A program made the position numbers and the translations under genes. From NCBI GenBank assembly GCA_002389675.1, contig DGQF01000014.1, forward strand, positions 4,261 to 35,931: a stretch of 31,671 nucleotides of DNA, written 5' to 3'. The stretch comes from Gammaproteobacteria bacterium UBA4421. Lineage in GTDB: Bacteria; Pseudomonadota; Gammaproteobacteria; Pseudomonadales; Azotimanducaceae. Of the stretch, positions 8,317 to 17,941 are shown piece by piece; position 1 is the stretch's first letter; every line of letters starts with the position of its first letter. The notes beneath the pieces were generated by a model that was not told the origin of the DNA, did not search any database, and was given only the letters and a program-made list of their open reading frames with translations.

Positions 8317-10941
8317 ATGAAAGTTTACTTGCGCTGGTTAATGAGGCTTGGGTTAGTCTGTTGTTGGGCGGGAGCGCTCGGTGTCTCTGTCGCGCAAGCC
8401 AAAGCGCAGTTGTCGCAAGCGGCCGGCTCGGCGGATGCCTCAGCTCAATTATGTCTGCCCAATGCTAAAGGTGATGGTTGGAATTGTCAGGCCGACCAAG
8501 GCCAGGCGGTCGCCATAGAGGTGCAAGTCCCCATCAAAGGGGGGCCGGCTGTTGTTGTCGAGCCTGCCGCGCAGCTAGAACTGAGTGCAGATCCCGCCCT
8601 TTTATACCGGCCCACGCCGGCGCGGCCGGTGGCATCGAGCCACCGCCTGACGCCTGGTTTGGCCGCCAGGCTTTATATGCCCGAGGCTACTTCGGATAAG
8701 TCTGCAGTATGCGCCGGTCAGTATGTCGTGCGTGAGTACCCCCACCCGCGCAGCAGCAACAGCAGCGACTTTGTGCTGGAGGCGTCTGCGGACCAACTGA
8801 CGGCGGAGGTAGATGTGCGTGCCTTGCTGTCCGGAAACGTGACGTTGGAGCAAGGCAATCGACGAGTTGTCAGTCCAAATGCAGAAGTTGACTATGACAA
8901 TAGGGTGGTGCGCTTTGTTGAGGGCGCGCGTCTGGATGAGCCGGGTTTGGTAATCCAAGGTCAGTCGGCAACCATTCATCTAGACAGCAATCGGGTTGAG
9001 CTCAATGACGCCGAGTTTGTGCTGACTGATGCCAATCTTCGTGGGGAAGCGGATGCGTTGGTGCAAGGCACTGATGGAAATCTTTTACTCACGCAGAATG
9101 AGTTTACGCGCTGTGTGCCGGGCAATAGCGGCTGGGAGCTTAGCGCAAAACGCTTGGAGATCGAAAAAGACGCAGTCTTTGGAACGGCTCGGCACGCGGT
9201 GTTGCGGCTGAAGTCGGTGCCGGTGTTTTACACACCCTATTTGAAGTTCCCAGTATCCGACGATCGTGTCTCCGGATTTTTATTTCCTGACTTGGGTTAC
9301 TCGGGGGATGACGGCGTGGAAATATCCCTGCCCTATTATTTGAATTTGGCGCCAAATTATGATGCTACCGTAACGCCCATATATGTTGGCAAGCGAGGAG
9401 CGGGCGGTGAAGTGGAATTCCGTCAGCGCTCTGTTTGGCAAGCAACCACTTTAGGTGGCGCCTATCTACCCAAAGACAATTTGTATAACGGATGGATTGA
9501 TCGTAGCGATTTTGACGATATCAATGGCGAGTCGGTTTTTGGGCCATTCAAGCCCGCTGACCGATGGTTGGGCAGGGTTGATCACCGTGGGCAATTTGGC
9601 GCATTTCGCACGCGGATAGATTTTACCAGCGTCAGCGATCGAGATTATTTTCGGGATCTTGGTACAGATCTCGCGCTCTCCAGCCAAAGAGCGTTAGAGC
9701 GGCGGGGAGAGGTCCAATTTAATCGCGGGAATTTGTCTATGCGCCTGTGGGCGCAGCGATTCCAGCGTCTGGATCGCGTCACTGTTGAAGATTATCAGCG
9801 GTTGCCCGAGCTGGATTTGCTCTACAGGCGCGCGTTGAGGGGTCCTTTCAGCTTGAGTTTAGGGGCCAAATGGTCTGAATTTGATCGCGATACACAAGGT
9901 CTGGTTGGCCTGGCGGCGCTGACCGGCAGCCGCACCCATGTTGAGCCTCGTCTGCACATGCGCATGGATCGATCGTGGGGATTTGTCAACGCAACGGGTG
10001 GTTACCGTCATACCGCGTATGATCTGAGCTTAAATCAGGCCGGCTTGGGTGGTGCTGAGTTGGACAGTTCGCCTGATCGGGGTATTGGATTGGCAAATCT
10101 TGATGCGGGATTGTTTTTTGAGCGCGAGGTCAATTGGTTGGGTCGAGATGTGGTTCAAACCCTGGAGCCGCGTGTCTACTATCTGTGGCAGGCCTATGAA
10201 GACCAATCTGGTTTGCCAAGATTTGATGCCTCGCAATTGACCTTCAGTTATTCGCAGTTGTACCGGGATAACCGTTTCGCGGGGCTGGATCGGGTGGGTG
10301 ATGCTGACCAGATATCTACAGGGCTAACCACACGCTTTCTCTCACCCTCCAGCGGTGTAGAGTATGCTCGATTGAGTGTGGGTCAGATCTTCTATTTTGA
10401 TGATCGGCGGGTGACGCTCTTTGGCCCCCCCGGTGGCACGGATGCCCGCAACACTTCGGCCATTGTAGCAGAGGCATCGGCGGCGCTAGCGGGGCATTGG
10501 CGGCTTACGGGCAATGTGATTTGGGATAGACAATCTGACCAAGTGGACGAAGGTGGGTTTGGGCTTCAGTATCGGCGCGATAATCGGCATATCATCAACT
10601 TAGGATTTCGGAATCGCCGTAGATCAGACATTGAGCAATCGGATCTGTCGTGGTATTGGCCTGTGACCAGAACCCTGGGTGTGTTTGGGCGCTGGAACTA
10701 TGACCTTGTCAGTGGTCGAACCATTGAGGCGTTTGGAGGTCTTGAGTATGGCGATTGTTGTTTGCAAGTGCGCTTTATGGCGCGCCGATTTTTAGATAGC
10801 CCGACGGCCAATGAGTTTGATCAAGTTGATGCAGATAAAGGTGTTTTTTTGCAAATCATGTTCAAGGGTCTAGCTGGTTTTGGCACGACGGTAGATTCGA
10901 TATTTGAACGGGGTATCTCAGGTTATCGTGGCCCCGAGTAA
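8317..10941 (+). CDS. lptD: LPS-assembly outer-membrane protein LptD
   Basis: LptD is the outer-membrane barrel of the Lpt bridge and, with LptE, inserts lipopolysaccharide into the outer leaflet. It has 874 residues and a signal peptide of about 29 residues with a cleavage-like AQA-KA. A periplasmic OstA/jelly-roll domain runs from about 155 to 310 (LLSGNVTLEQG, RVVSPNAEVDY, VIQGQSATI, LLLTQNEFTRC). A 26-strand-type barrel domain follows. Cysteines lie at 46, 57, 132, 266 and the adjacent pair 814-815 (GDCC). This fits the N-terminal to C-terminal disulfides needed for E. coli LptD maturation. surA follows 55 bp downstream. The start is only 42 bp from the amgK GTG. Confidence 0.97.
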   Translation: MKVYLRWLMRLGLVCCWAGALGVSVAQAKAQLSQAAGSADASAQLCLPNAKGDGWNCQADQGQAVAIEVQVPIKGGPAVVVEPAAQLELSADPALLYRPTPARPVASSHRLTPGLAARLYMPEATSDKSAVCAGQYVVREYPHPRSSNSSDFVLEASADQLTAEVDVRALLSGNVTLEQGNRRVVSPNAEVDYDNRVVRFVEGARLDEPGLVIQGQSATIHLDSNRVELNDAEFVLTDANLRGEADALVQGTDGNLLLTQNEFTRCVPGNSGWELSAKRLEIEKDAVFGTARHAVLRLKSVPVFYTPYLKFPVSDDRVSGFLFPDLGYSGDDGVEISLPYYLNLAPNYDATVTPIYVGKRGAGGEVEFRQRSVWQATTLGGAYLPKDNLYNGWIDRSDFDDINGESVFGPFKPADRWLGRVDHRGQFGAFRTRIDFTSVSDRDYFRDLGTDLALSSQRALERRGEVQFNRGNLSMRLWAQRFQRLDRVTVEDYQRLPELDLLYRRALRGPFSLSLGAKWSEFDRDTQGLVGLAALTGSRTHVEPRLHMRMDRSWGFVNATGGYRHTAYDLSLNQAGLGGAELDSSPDRGIGLANLDAGLFFEREVNWLGRDVVQTLEPRVYYLWQAYEDQSGLPRFDASQLTFSYSQLYRDNRFAGLDRVGDADQISTGLTTRFLSPSSGVEYARLSVGQIFYFDDRRVTLFGPPGGTDARNTSAIVAEASAALAGHWRLTGNVIWDRQSDQVDEGGFGLQYRRDNRHIINLGFRNRRRSDIEQSDLSWYWPVTRTLGVFGRWNYDLVSGRTIEAFGGLEYGDCCLQVRFMARRFLDSPTANEFDQVDADKGVFLQIMFKGLAGFGTTVDSIFERGISGYRGPE

Positions 10942-10996
10942 GCGTCTTTTCTGACCGGCTAAAGTGCTGTGATATAGTGTTGAAAAAGGAGTATTT

Positions 10997-12289
10997 ATGA
11001 CCAGCTTCCGCCACCTAGTGAATGCGGCTTTGATGACTGCCGCGCTGTTCTTCAGTTGCAGCGCAAGCGCTGTCTATCAGGAAATAGATGCGATTGTTGC
11101 GGTTGTAGAGGAGGACGTGGTTCTGGCGTCAGAGTTGAAGAGTCGTTACGACCAAGTGGTTCGCCAGATGAAAGAGCAAAAGATGCAGTTGCCGCAAGAC
11201 GAGGTTCTGGTGTCGCAGATCATGGAGCGCCTCGTTTTGGAGAGCATTCAGCACCAAGAGGCGGCCCGCCGCGGGGTTGAGATCGATGATGAGACGTTGA
11301 CCCGAGCCGTGATGTCATTTGCGCAGGGGAATAATTTAACGTTGGAACAGTTTCAGCAGGCGCTAGCTGCGGACGGCATCGGCTATCGTCAATTTAGAGA
11401 AGAAATCCGTTCTGAGATGCTGATTTCTCGCCTACAGCGTAATCTGATCAACCGCCGTATTTCCATCTCCGATAAAGACATTCAGGGATTACTCAATTCA
11501 CCTTACTATCAGCAATTGTTCTCTGATGAATACAGGGTTGGCCATATTTTGTTGTCGTTGGCGGAACGCGCCTCTGATGAGGCAGAGGCCAAAGCTGAAG
11601 CCGAAGCCGCGGAGATTGTTGCTGAACTGCGAGGCGGTGCAGACTTTGCGCAAATGGCAATCGCGCGTTCGTCAAGCAGTCGAGCCTTGGAGGGTGGTGA
11701 TCTAGGTTGGCGTCGTGCAGGTGAATTACCCTCGTTATTCTCTGAAGATGTTTTGGAAATGCAGGTGGGTGATATTGCGGATCCTATTCGAACCTCGGGC
11801 GCGATCCACATTATAAAGTTGTTAGAGCAGCGCGGTGCTGGTACGCAGACGATTATAGAGACTAACGTTCGCCATATTTTAGTTCGGCCGTCTGAAATTC
11901 GCAGTCCGCAAGAGACTCAAGAGCTGATCCAGGAGATCAAACAAGAAATTGATGGCGGCGCAGATTTCGCCGAGTTGGCGAAAACGCATTCTCAAGATCC
12001 CGCGAGTGCGCTGAACGGCGGTGACTTAGGCTGGTCGCCGCCAGATGCGTTTGTTGGACAGTTTGGAGAAGCAATGGCAGCGCAGGCTATTGGCGGTGTC
12101 AGTGAGCCCTTTTTGACTCAATTTGGTTGGCATATCTTGCAGGTTTTAGACCGTCGCGAACAGGATATGAGTGACGAGGCGCGCAAAAACATGGCGGTTG
12201 AAATTCTGCACAAGCGGCGTTTTGAGGAAGAGCAAGAAGAGTGGTTGAAAGAGATCCGCGATGAGGCGTTTGTTGAATTACGGCTATAA
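10997..12289 (+). CDS. surA: Periplasmic chaperone and peptidyl-prolyl isomerase SurA
   Basis: SurA escorts unfolded outer-membrane proteins, LptD among them, through the periplasm. The 430-residue protein has a signal peptide (about 1-25, cleavage after SASA), an N-terminal chaperone domain (about 27-170), two parvulin domains (about 178-280 starting YRVGHILLSLAE, and 290-388 starting TNVRHILVRPSEI) and a C-terminal helix. Each parvulin domain carries a GGDLGW motif (233-238 and 341-346) and an F(A)xxA segment. A GGAG-type ribosome site (AAAGGAG) precedes the ATG. Placement straight after its client lptD is the conserved gammaproteobacterial order. Confidence 0.97.
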   Translation: MTSFRHLVNAALMTAALFFSCSASAVYQEIDAIVAVVEEDVVLASELKSRYDQVVRQMKEQKMQLPQDEVLVSQIMERLVLESIQHQEAARRGVEIDDETLTRAVMSFAQGNNLTLEQFQQALAADGIGYRQFREEIRSEMLISRLQRNLINRRISISDKDIQGLLNSPYYQQLFSDEYRVGHILLSLAERASDEAEAKAEAEAAEIVAELRGGADFAQMAIARSSSSRALEGGDLGWRRAGELPSLFSEDVLEMQVGDIADPIRTSGAIHIIKLLEQRGAGTQTIIETNVRHILVRPSEIRSPQETQELIQEIKQEIDGGADFAELAKTHSQDPASALNGGDLGWSPPDAFVGQFGEAMAAQAIGGVSEPFLTQFGWHILQVLDRREQDMSDEARKNMAVEILHKRRFEEEQEEWLKEIRDEAFVELRL

Positions 12290-12320
12290 ATTCTATTTTT
12301 AAAATCCTTGGGGAATGCTG

Positions 12321-13280
12321 ATGTTAGTGGTCACCCCGGGTGAACCTGCCGGGATAGGCCCTGATCTGTTGGTGCGTTTCGCACAAAAGCGGCGTGAGTG
12401 CCCGATGGTGGTTGCCGCTGACGCGGATATGTTGACGCAGCGGGCACGATTGTTGTCGATGCCGCTAGAGATTAATGACAATTTACAGATGCCGTCTTGC
12501 GAGCCGGGTCGGCTCTCTGTTGTGCATTGTCCGCTGGCGCAACCTGTGATTCCCGGGGTTTTGGACCCGGCAAATGTCCCCGGGGTGCTCGGAGCTTTGG
12601 ATGGAGCGATCGCCGGTTGTCTGCAGGGCCGCTACAGCGGATTAGTGACGGGTCCGATGCAGAAGTCTGTAGTCAATGATGCCGGTGTCTCCTTTATTGG
12701 ACACACTGAATATCTGGCGGCAGCTAGCAATGTCGAAGACGTGGTTATGTTATTGGTAGCGGGTGATTTGCGGGTTGCGTTGGCGACAACCCATCTGCCG
12801 CTTTCGCAGGTCCCCAGCGCGGTAACCTCTGCTCTGTTGATGCGGCGCTTGCAAATATTGCATCAGGATCTACAGACGAAGTTTCTGTGCCCCAATCCAA
12901 AAATTCTAGTGGCAGGACTGAACCCGCATGCGGGTGAAAGTGGTCATTTAGGTGGGGAAGAAATCGAGGTAATTACGCCTGTCATAGAGGCATTGCAATC
13001 TCGCAAATATCGCGTTGTAGGACCGCTACCGGCGGATACGTTGTTTACCCCTCAATATTTGTCGGGTGCAGATGCAGTGATGTGTATGTACCATGATCAA
13101 GGCTTGCCGGTCTTAAAGTTTGCAGGATTTGGCGAGGCCGTTAACGTGACTTTAGGGTTGCCGTTTGTGCGTACTTCGGTCGACCATGGTACGGCGCTTG
13201 ATAAAGCCGGCGGCGCTGATGTTTCAGTGGGTAGTTTCACCGCGGCGGTTAATTTGGCTGCCCAATTGAGTCAGTTGTAA
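12321..13280 (+). CDS. pdxA: 4-hydroxythreonine-4-phosphate dehydrogenase
   Basis: PdxA oxidises 4-phosphohydroxy-L-threonine in the DXP-dependent pathway to pyridoxal phosphate. Motifs are VVTPGEPAGIGPDL at the N-terminus, the zinc ligand region GHTEYLA, the CMYHDQGLPVLKF segment and RTSVDHGTALDKAG near the C-terminus. I prefer the ATG at 12321 to the one at 12315. The GGGG at 12310-12313 lies 7 nt from the former but only 1 nt from the latter. The resulting 319 residues match the family. It lies in the surA-pdxA-rsmA-apaG-apaH order and ends 3 nt before rsmA. Confidence 0.96.
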   Translation: MLVVTPGEPAGIGPDLLVRFAQKRRECPMVVAADADMLTQRARLLSMPLEINDNLQMPSCEPGRLSVVHCPLAQPVIPGVLDPANVPGVLGALDGAIAGCLQGRYSGLVTGPMQKSVVNDAGVSFIGHTEYLAAASNVEDVVMLLVAGDLRVALATTHLPLSQVPSAVTSALLMRRLQILHQDLQTKFLCPNPKILVAGLNPHAGESGHLGGEEIEVITPVIEALQSRKYRVVGPLPADTLFTPQYLSGADAVMCMYHDQGLPVLKFAGFGEAVNVTLGLPFVRTSVDHGTALDKAGGADVSVGSFTAAVNLAAQLSQL

Positions 13281-13283
13281 CCG

Positions 13284-14069
13284 ATGCGCGCGCGTAAACG
13301 ATTTGGTCAGCACTTTTTGAGTGATATTGGTGTCTTGCACCAGATTGCCCAAGTCCTTAACTTGTCTGCTCATGATCGAGTTATGGAGATCGGGCCGGGT
13401 AGAGGTGCATTGACTGAACTCCTGATAGATCAGCCGAAGCTCTACCGTGCAGTGGAAATAGACCGTGACCTGACACCTTTGTTGGGCCAGCGTTTCCCCA
13501 ATCTTGAGTTGACCAACGATGATATCTTGCGCGTCAATCTTGCTCAGGTGCTGGACGAAGGAGCGCCATGGCGGGTTTTTGGGAATTTGCCGTACAACAT
13601 TTCGTCCCCATTGCTGGCCGTGCTTACGCGCTTTTTGCGCGATTATCCGGCGCGTGTGGCTGATTATCACTTTATGTTGCAGCGGGAAATGGCCCAACGG
13701 ATCACGGCTCAACCCGCAAGCAAGGCTTGGGGGCGTTTAAGTGTGATGGTGCAGCTGTATTTTTCTGTTGAAATCTTATTTGATGTATCACCAGAAAGTT
13801 TTTCACCACCGCCCAAGGTATGGTCGAGCGTGATTCGAATGATCCCGCGGGTCCAGCCAGTGACGGTGGACGTATCGACGCTGGAAAAAATACTCAGACT
13901 GGCGTTTTCCGGGCGTCGCAAACGCTTGTCCAACGCGCTTAAGTCGCTGGATATAGATTGGTCGAAAACTCAGCTCGACCCGGGTTTACGGGCGGATAGT
14001 GTCAGTACACAAGATTTTGTGGCTTTGGTGAGTGTGGTCAACGACTCGAGCGAACCGGGTCGTCTTTGA
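13284..14069 (+). CDS. rsmA: 16S rRNA adenine N6,N6-dimethyltransferase
   Basis: RsmA (KsgA) dimethylates two adjacent adenines in helix 45 at the 3' end of 16S rRNA, a late check on 30S assembly; its loss gives kasugamycin resistance. It has 261 residues. It opens with ARKRFGQHFLSD, the SAM motif I is VMEIGPGRGALTELL, and the catalytic motif IV is NLPYNISSPLL. The C-terminal helical domain contains the FSGRRKRLSNALK segment. It starts 3 nt after pdxA, so it probably relies on translational coupling. apaG follows 40 nt later with its own strong ribosome site. Confidence 0.98.
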   Translation: MRARKRFGQHFLSDIGVLHQIAQVLNLSAHDRVMEIGPGRGALTELLIDQPKLYRAVEIDRDLTPLLGQRFPNLELTNDDILRVNLAQVLDEGAPWRVFGNLPYNISSPLLAVLTRFLRDYPARVADYHFMLQREMAQRITAQPASKAWGRLSVMVQLYFSVEILFDVSPESFSPPPKVWSSVIRMIPRVQPVTVDVSTLEKILRLAFSGRRKRLSNALKSLDIDWSKTQLDPGLRADSVSTQDFVALVSVVNDSSEPGRL

Positions 14070-14109
14070 CGTCGGTTTTGTTACAACGGCTATAAGAGGA
14101 GGCCTGCGT

Positions 14110-14478
14110 GTGCCAACAATAGAAGTCAACACTGCTGTGCATTATCTGGAAGGGCAATCGGCGGCGTCGGAGCAGCGTTATGTCTTTGCTTATCGGATTA
14201 CGTTGCGCAACGCGGGCTCTGCATCTGCCCAGTTGCTTAGCCGGCATTGGGTGATCACGGACGCAACGGGTGCTGTCGAGGAGGTGCGCGGTGAGGGCGT
14301 TATTGGCGAACAGCCTCTGTTAAATCCGGGTGAAGAATTCGAATATACAAGCGGAACCATGCTCAAAACCCCGGTGGGGACGATGCAAGGCGAATACACG
14401 TTTGTTGATGACCATGGTCAGAATTTTGAGGTGCCTATTCCCGTGTTTTTGCTCTCCGCACCCAATCTCGTTCATTAA
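14110..14478 (+). CDS. apaG: ApaG protein (CorD family)
   Basis: ApaG is a small fibronectin-III-like beta-sandwich protein (DUF525) of uncertain cellular role, found beside apaH in many gammaproteobacteria. I start it at GTG 14110, because a perfect AGGAGG at 14097-14102 lies 7 nt before it. The frame extends upstream into rsmA, but the conserved part begins after this GTG. The resulting 122 residues compare well with the 125-residue E. coli protein. Conserved stretches are ERYVFAY-like EQRYVFAYRITLRN, QLLSRHWVITDATG, VRGEGVIGEQPLLNPGEEFEYTSG and GTMQGEY. It ends 5 nt before apaH. Confidence 0.95.
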   Translation: MPTIEVNTAVHYLEGQSAASEQRYVFAYRITLRNAGSASAQLLSRHWVITDATGAVEEVRGEGVIGEQPLLNPGEEFEYTSGTMLKTPVGTMQGEYTFVDDHGQNFEVPIPVFLLSAPNLVH

Positions 14479-14483
14479 TCGAT

Positions 14484-15320
14484 ATGCGGGTCTATGCGAT
14501 AGGCGACTTGCAGGGCTGCGATGAGGCGTTTGTGGCGTTGTTGGATAAAATCAATTTTTGTGCGAACGACAGGCTTTGGTTGTTGGGAGATCTGATTAAC
14601 CGTGGTCCGGATTCTCTGGCGGTGTTGCGGCGTGTGAAGGGCATGGCTCGGCAGTGCCGGATTGTGTTGGGAAATCATGATTTACATTTTTTGGCAGCCT
14701 ATTACGGCGGTCGAAAACCGTTTCCTGGGGATACCTTCACAGACATTTTAAACGCACCTGATGTGGCGGTTTTGGCAGATTGGCTGCGGCGACAACCACT
14801 TTTACATGTTGATGCTGATTTGGGATATGCCATGACGCACGCCGGCATTCCGCATTTTTGGGGGTTGCAACAAGCCCAAAGTTACGCGGAAGAAGTTGCG
14901 CGTGTGCTCTCGGGGCGCGACCCGCAGGTGAGCTATCTAACGTTTTTCCAGCAGATGTATGGCAATGAACCGAACCATTGGGATCCATCCCTGCAGGGCA
15001 TGGCGCGCCTGCGAGTGATCACAAATTACCTGACGCGATTACGTATGGTTGATTCAGCTGGCAGGATGGACTTTGACTATAAAGGGCCATTGGCGCAAGC
15101 GCCGGATAACTTGCACGCGTGGTTTCAATTGTGGCCACAAATAACTCATATGCCGCGGCTTTTGTTTGGTCATTGGGCTTCGTTAAATGGTGTGACGGGT
15201 CGTGATGATATTCTTGCTCTAGATACGGGGTATGTATGGGGGCGTGAGTTGACTGCGTTAGAATTGATCAGTGGCGAGCGCACTTGTGTTGCAGCGCATG
15301 AGATAAAATCTTCTTGCTAG
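14484..15320 (+). CDS. apaH: Symmetrical bis(5'-nucleosyl)-tetraphosphatase
   Basis: ApaH cleaves Ap4A to two ADP and also removes Np4 caps from RNA, linking it to stress responses. It is a calcineurin-like metallophosphatase of 278 residues. The metal-site motifs are GDLQG at 7-11 (most homologues have GDIQG), GDLINRGPDS at about 35-44 and GNHD near residue 61, with later histidines in MTHAG and FGHWAS. Length and motifs fit the family. It follows apaG closely and is followed by 88 nt before cca. Those 88 nt show no strong terminator. Confidence 0.97.
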   Translation: MRVYAIGDLQGCDEAFVALLDKINFCANDRLWLLGDLINRGPDSLAVLRRVKGMARQCRIVLGNHDLHFLAAYYGGRKPFPGDTFTDILNAPDVAVLADWLRRQPLLHVDADLGYAMTHAGIPHFWGLQQAQSYAEEVARVLSGRDPQVSYLTFFQQMYGNEPNHWDPSLQGMARLRVITNYLTRLRMVDSAGRMDFDYKGPLAQAPDNLHAWFQLWPQITHMPRLLFGHWASLNGVTGRDDILALDTGYVWGRELTALELISGERTCVAAHEIKSSC

Positions 15321-15408
15321 CGGTTTATTTTTTTGTTCTCGGGCCTTGCGTGAGTAGACAACTCTTGCAAAGCTCTGGGTTCACGCTTTTTTTAGAGAGC
15401 CCATCAAA

Positions 15409-16452
15409 TTGCTTGTTTATCTGGTAGGCGGGGCTGTTCGCGATGCACTCTTGGGCCGTTCTGTTGGTGACCGGGACTGGGTTGTGGTCGGTAGCACCCA
15501 AGGGCAGATGGAAAAACTGGGTTATCGCCAAGTTGGCCGTGATTTCCCCGTTTATTTGCACCCGGAAACAAATGAAGAATACGCTTTGGCGCGCACCGAG
15601 CGGAAGCAGGGCAAAGGGCATCGCGGATTTGTTGTCAACGCGGCACCCTCTGTTACCTTGGAGGAAGACCTGCAACGTCGAGATTTAACGATTAATGCTA
15701 TTGCGCAGGATCACAGTGGGGTAATGATTGACCCCTATAATGGTCTCAACGATCTTCAAGCGCGGGTGTTGCGCCACGTTTCACCGGCCTTTAAAGAGGA
15801 TCCCCTGCGTGTTTTTCGTGTTGCACGTTTCGCCTCCGTGATGCCGGGATTTACCGTTGCCCCTGATACTCAGGCATTGATGCGCGAAATGGTGGGCGCG
15901 GGTGAGTTGGGTGATTTAGCGCCTGAACGGGTATGGCGAGAGTTTGAAAAAGCGCTTGCATCGCCAGCGCCCGAGCGCTTTTTTGCGGTGTTGTCCGATT
16001 GTGGTGGGCTCAAAGATTGGTTTGCCGAATGCGCGGGCAAATCAATCTTGTTTCAAAGTCAATCCGCTGAGTTGCGATTTGCCGAGATGCCTTTGGCCGA
16101 TGCTGAGTTTTGCTGCTTGGCGGAGCGGCTCAGAACCCCGCAGCGTTATTTGCAGTTTGCTCGTATGTGGCTCGCATGGGGGGATCTGCTTGCGTGCTGG
16201 ACAAATGCTGATGCAGCGATGCTCGGTGATGCTTTTGAATCAATGCGAGTAGCCCACCATTGGGATTTGCTGACGCCTTTGGCAACGCTTGCGCAAGTTA
16301 AGCACGGGATATCTGTGCAGGGGCTGTATGCATTGGCGCGACAATGGGAGCAGGTCAAGCTGGCTGATGACAGTTCCCTTAAGGGTCGCGATTACGGTGT
16401 TGCGTTGCGCCGTAAGCGCCTGCAGGCGTTGGACCGAGGCCGCGGGCTATGA
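15409..16452 (+). CDS. cca: CCA-adding tRNA nucleotidyltransferase, short form without an HD domain
   Basis: Cca adds or repairs the 3'-CCA of tRNAs. The class II nucleotidyltransferase head is complete: [12 protein letters not shown] at 5-16, the catalytic DRDW at 21-24, [13 protein letters not shown], the [10 protein letters not shown] motif, [10 protein letters not shown], and [13 protein letters not shown] for RNA/ATP binding. At 347 residues it is shorter than the roughly 410-residue E. coli enzyme. After about residue 210 I see no HD phosphohydrolase motifs, so the 2',3'-cyclic phosphodiesterase activity is probably absent. The start is TTG at 15409, with AGAGAG 9-10 nt upstream, and gives the same spacing to YLVGGAVRD as E. 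coli. Its last 6 nt overlap the convergent folB. Confidence 0.93.
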   Translation: MLVYLVGGAVRDALLGRSVGDRDWVVVGSTQGQMEKLGYRQVGRDFPVYLHPETNEEYALARTERKQGKGHRGFVVNAAPSVTLEEDLQRRDLTINAIAQDHSGVMIDPYNGLNDLQARVLRHVSPAFKEDPLRVFRVARFASVMPGFTVAPDTQALMREMVGAGELGDLAPERVWREFEKALASPAPERFFAVLSDCGGLKDWFAECAGKSILFQSQSAELRFAEMPLADAEFCCLAERLRTPQRYLQFARMWLAWGDLLACWTNADAAMLGDAFESMRVAHHWDLLTPLATLAQVKHGISVQGLYALARQWEQVKLADDSSLKGRDYGVALRRKRLQALDRGRGL

Positions 16453-16806
16453 AATTGATCGCACAATTTTTACGCCGACGCCGGACGCATTTGCTAAGGC
16501 GTCAGGCTTGGTCACTGAAACCTTGACGCTTGACGCACCTGGATAGGATAACGTCAGGTCAGCGATTTTTTGCGCCAAAGTCTCGACCAGCAGGCATTCG
16601 GCTTGTTGGGTGAGTGAGGTAATGGCGCTTGCCAGATCCGCATAATCCAGCGTGTCCGCCAGCGTCTGTGAGCACGCGGCGATGTATGTATTCACGGTGA
16701 CCTCAAGGTTGATGATGATCGGCTGTTTTACGATTCGCTCATGCGGCAGGACTCCAATGATCGTATCGAAGGTAAGGTTGTTGATGAAAATTACATCTTG
16801 AAACAT
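16447..16806 (-). CDS. folB: Dihydroneopterin aldolase
   Basis: FolB converts 7,8-dihydroneopterin to 6-hydroxymethyl-dihydropterin in folate synthesis, often with epimerase activity as well. The 119-residue protein fits the tunnel-fold family. Visible features are [18 protein letters not shown] at 7-24 with the catalytic-site glutamate Glu23, [11 protein letters not shown] at about 52-62 with the conserved tyrosine, [12 protein letters not shown] with the pterin-binding glutamate at about 75, and [12 protein letters not shown] near the end. It is 30 nt downstream of tsaD. The plsY gene usual between these two in related genomes is missing. Its stop overlaps cca. Confidence 0.95.
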   Translation of the reverse strand: MFQDVIFINNLTFDTIIGVLPHERIVKQPIIINLEVTVNTYIAACSQTLADTLDYADLASAITSLTQQAECLLVETLAQKIADLTLSYPGASSVKVSVTKPDALANASGVGVKIVRSIS

Positions 16807-16836
16807 GGGATGGATCCGTTGGGCGAGGATGGCGTG

Positions 16837-17871
16837 CTAGCCGCTGGGCGAGTCACCCGCTGGTATGGGAGCCAGTTCGATCATCGGCCAGCGTGGGCGC
16901 GTTTGAATGGCGAGCGACGATGTTTCCCCTGCCGCAAGCCGCAGAGCGCCCGCGTAGGCGATCATGGCGCCATTGTCTGTGCATAGCGCGTTGGGCGCAT
17001 AATAAACTTGAGCATCCAAATCCTGTTCTAGTCGAGCCCTTAGCCTTTGGTTGGCGCTCACGCCGCCGGCTATGACAAGGTGTTTGATGCCGCTTGCTTT
17101 AACTGCACGACGACATTTGATGAACAGGGTATCAACAACCGCTTGTTCAAATGCGGTGGCAATGTCGGCGATGTCTTGACTGGATAACGGGGTGTGTTTT
17201 GCAACTGTGTTGAGGGTATGGGTTTTTAGTCCACTAAAGCTGAAATCCAGTCCGGGTCGGTCGGTCATTGGTCGTGGGAATCGAAATCGGTTTGGATCGC
17301 CGTTGAGGGCGGCTTTTGCGATCATTGGACCGCCGGGGTAGCCTAATCCCATCATTTTCGCGGCTTTATCAAAAGCCTCGCCGGCCGCGTCGTCGAGTGA
17401 TTCGCCCAACAGTTGGTAGCTCCCTATGCGGTCCACTTTCACCAGTTGGGTGTGGCCGCCTGACACGAGCAGCGCAAGAAAAGGCAGCGGCGGTACTTGA
17501 TTTTGATTGAGCAGTGGCGCAAGCAGATGAGCTTCCATATGGTGTACACCGATTGCCTTTGTGCCCAGAGCCCAGGCCATGGATCGGCCAAAGGTGGCGC
17601 CAACTAAGAGGGCCCCCATTAGGCCGGGACCTGCGGTATAGGCAATGCCGTCTAGGTCATCCAGAGTTTTGTTGGCTTGCGCCAATACTTCGCGGGTCAA
17701 AGGCGATATCTTCCGGATGTGATCGCGCGATGCCAGCTCGGGAACAACCCCCCCGTAATCTGCGTGCAGGTCTACCTGACTGTATAATATGTCACTGAGC
17801 AGACCTGCGCGGCTATCGTAGACCGCAAGGCCAGTTTCGTCACAAGATGTTTCTATACCGAGTACTAGCAT
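16837..17871 (-). CDS. tsaD: tRNA N6-threonylcarbamoyladenosine transferase subunit TsaD
   Basis: TsaD, with TsaB and TsaE, transfers threonylcarbamoyl to A37 of tRNAs that read ANN codons. The 344-residue form chosen here starts at ATG 17871, so that [14 protein letters not shown] lines up with the E. coli N-terminus; in-frame ATGs at 17880 and 17898 would add 3 or 9 residues. No clear Shine-Dalgarno decides among them. Metal ligands are His/His in [10 protein letters not shown]. Further ASKHA motifs are [33 protein letters not shown] and [12 protein letters not shown]. It is divergent from rpsU across 70 bp, and folB follows. Confidence 0.96.
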   Translation of the reverse strand: MLVLGIETSCDETGLAVYDSRAGLLSDILYSQVDLHADYGGVVPELASRDHIRKISPLTREVLAQANKTLDDLDGIAYTAGPGLMGALLVGATFGRSMAWALGTKAIGVHHMEAHLLAPLLNQNQVPPLPFLALLVSGGHTQLVKVDRIGSYQLLGESLDDAAGEAFDKAAKMMGLGYPGGPMIAKAALNGDPNRFRFPRPMTDRPGLDFSFSGLKTHTLNTVAKHTPLSSQDIADIATAFEQAVVDTLFIKCRRAVKASGIKHLVIAGGVSANQRLRARLEQDLDAQVYYAPNALCTDNGAMIAYAGALRLAAGETSSLAIQTRPRWPMIELAPIPAGDSPSG

Positions 17872-17941
17872 GGCAAGCATTGTAGACTCGGTGGTCATCT
17901 AAGTGTAGACTTCGCGGCCCTGTTTTACACAATGACCAAAA

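Noticed and set aside
17881..17912. Repeated TGTAGACT in the tsaD-rpsU divergent region as an operator
   Set aside because: Two 8-base copies about 24 bp apart are too little to claim a regulator site, and no known operator matches. A LexA-type box was also sought and not found.
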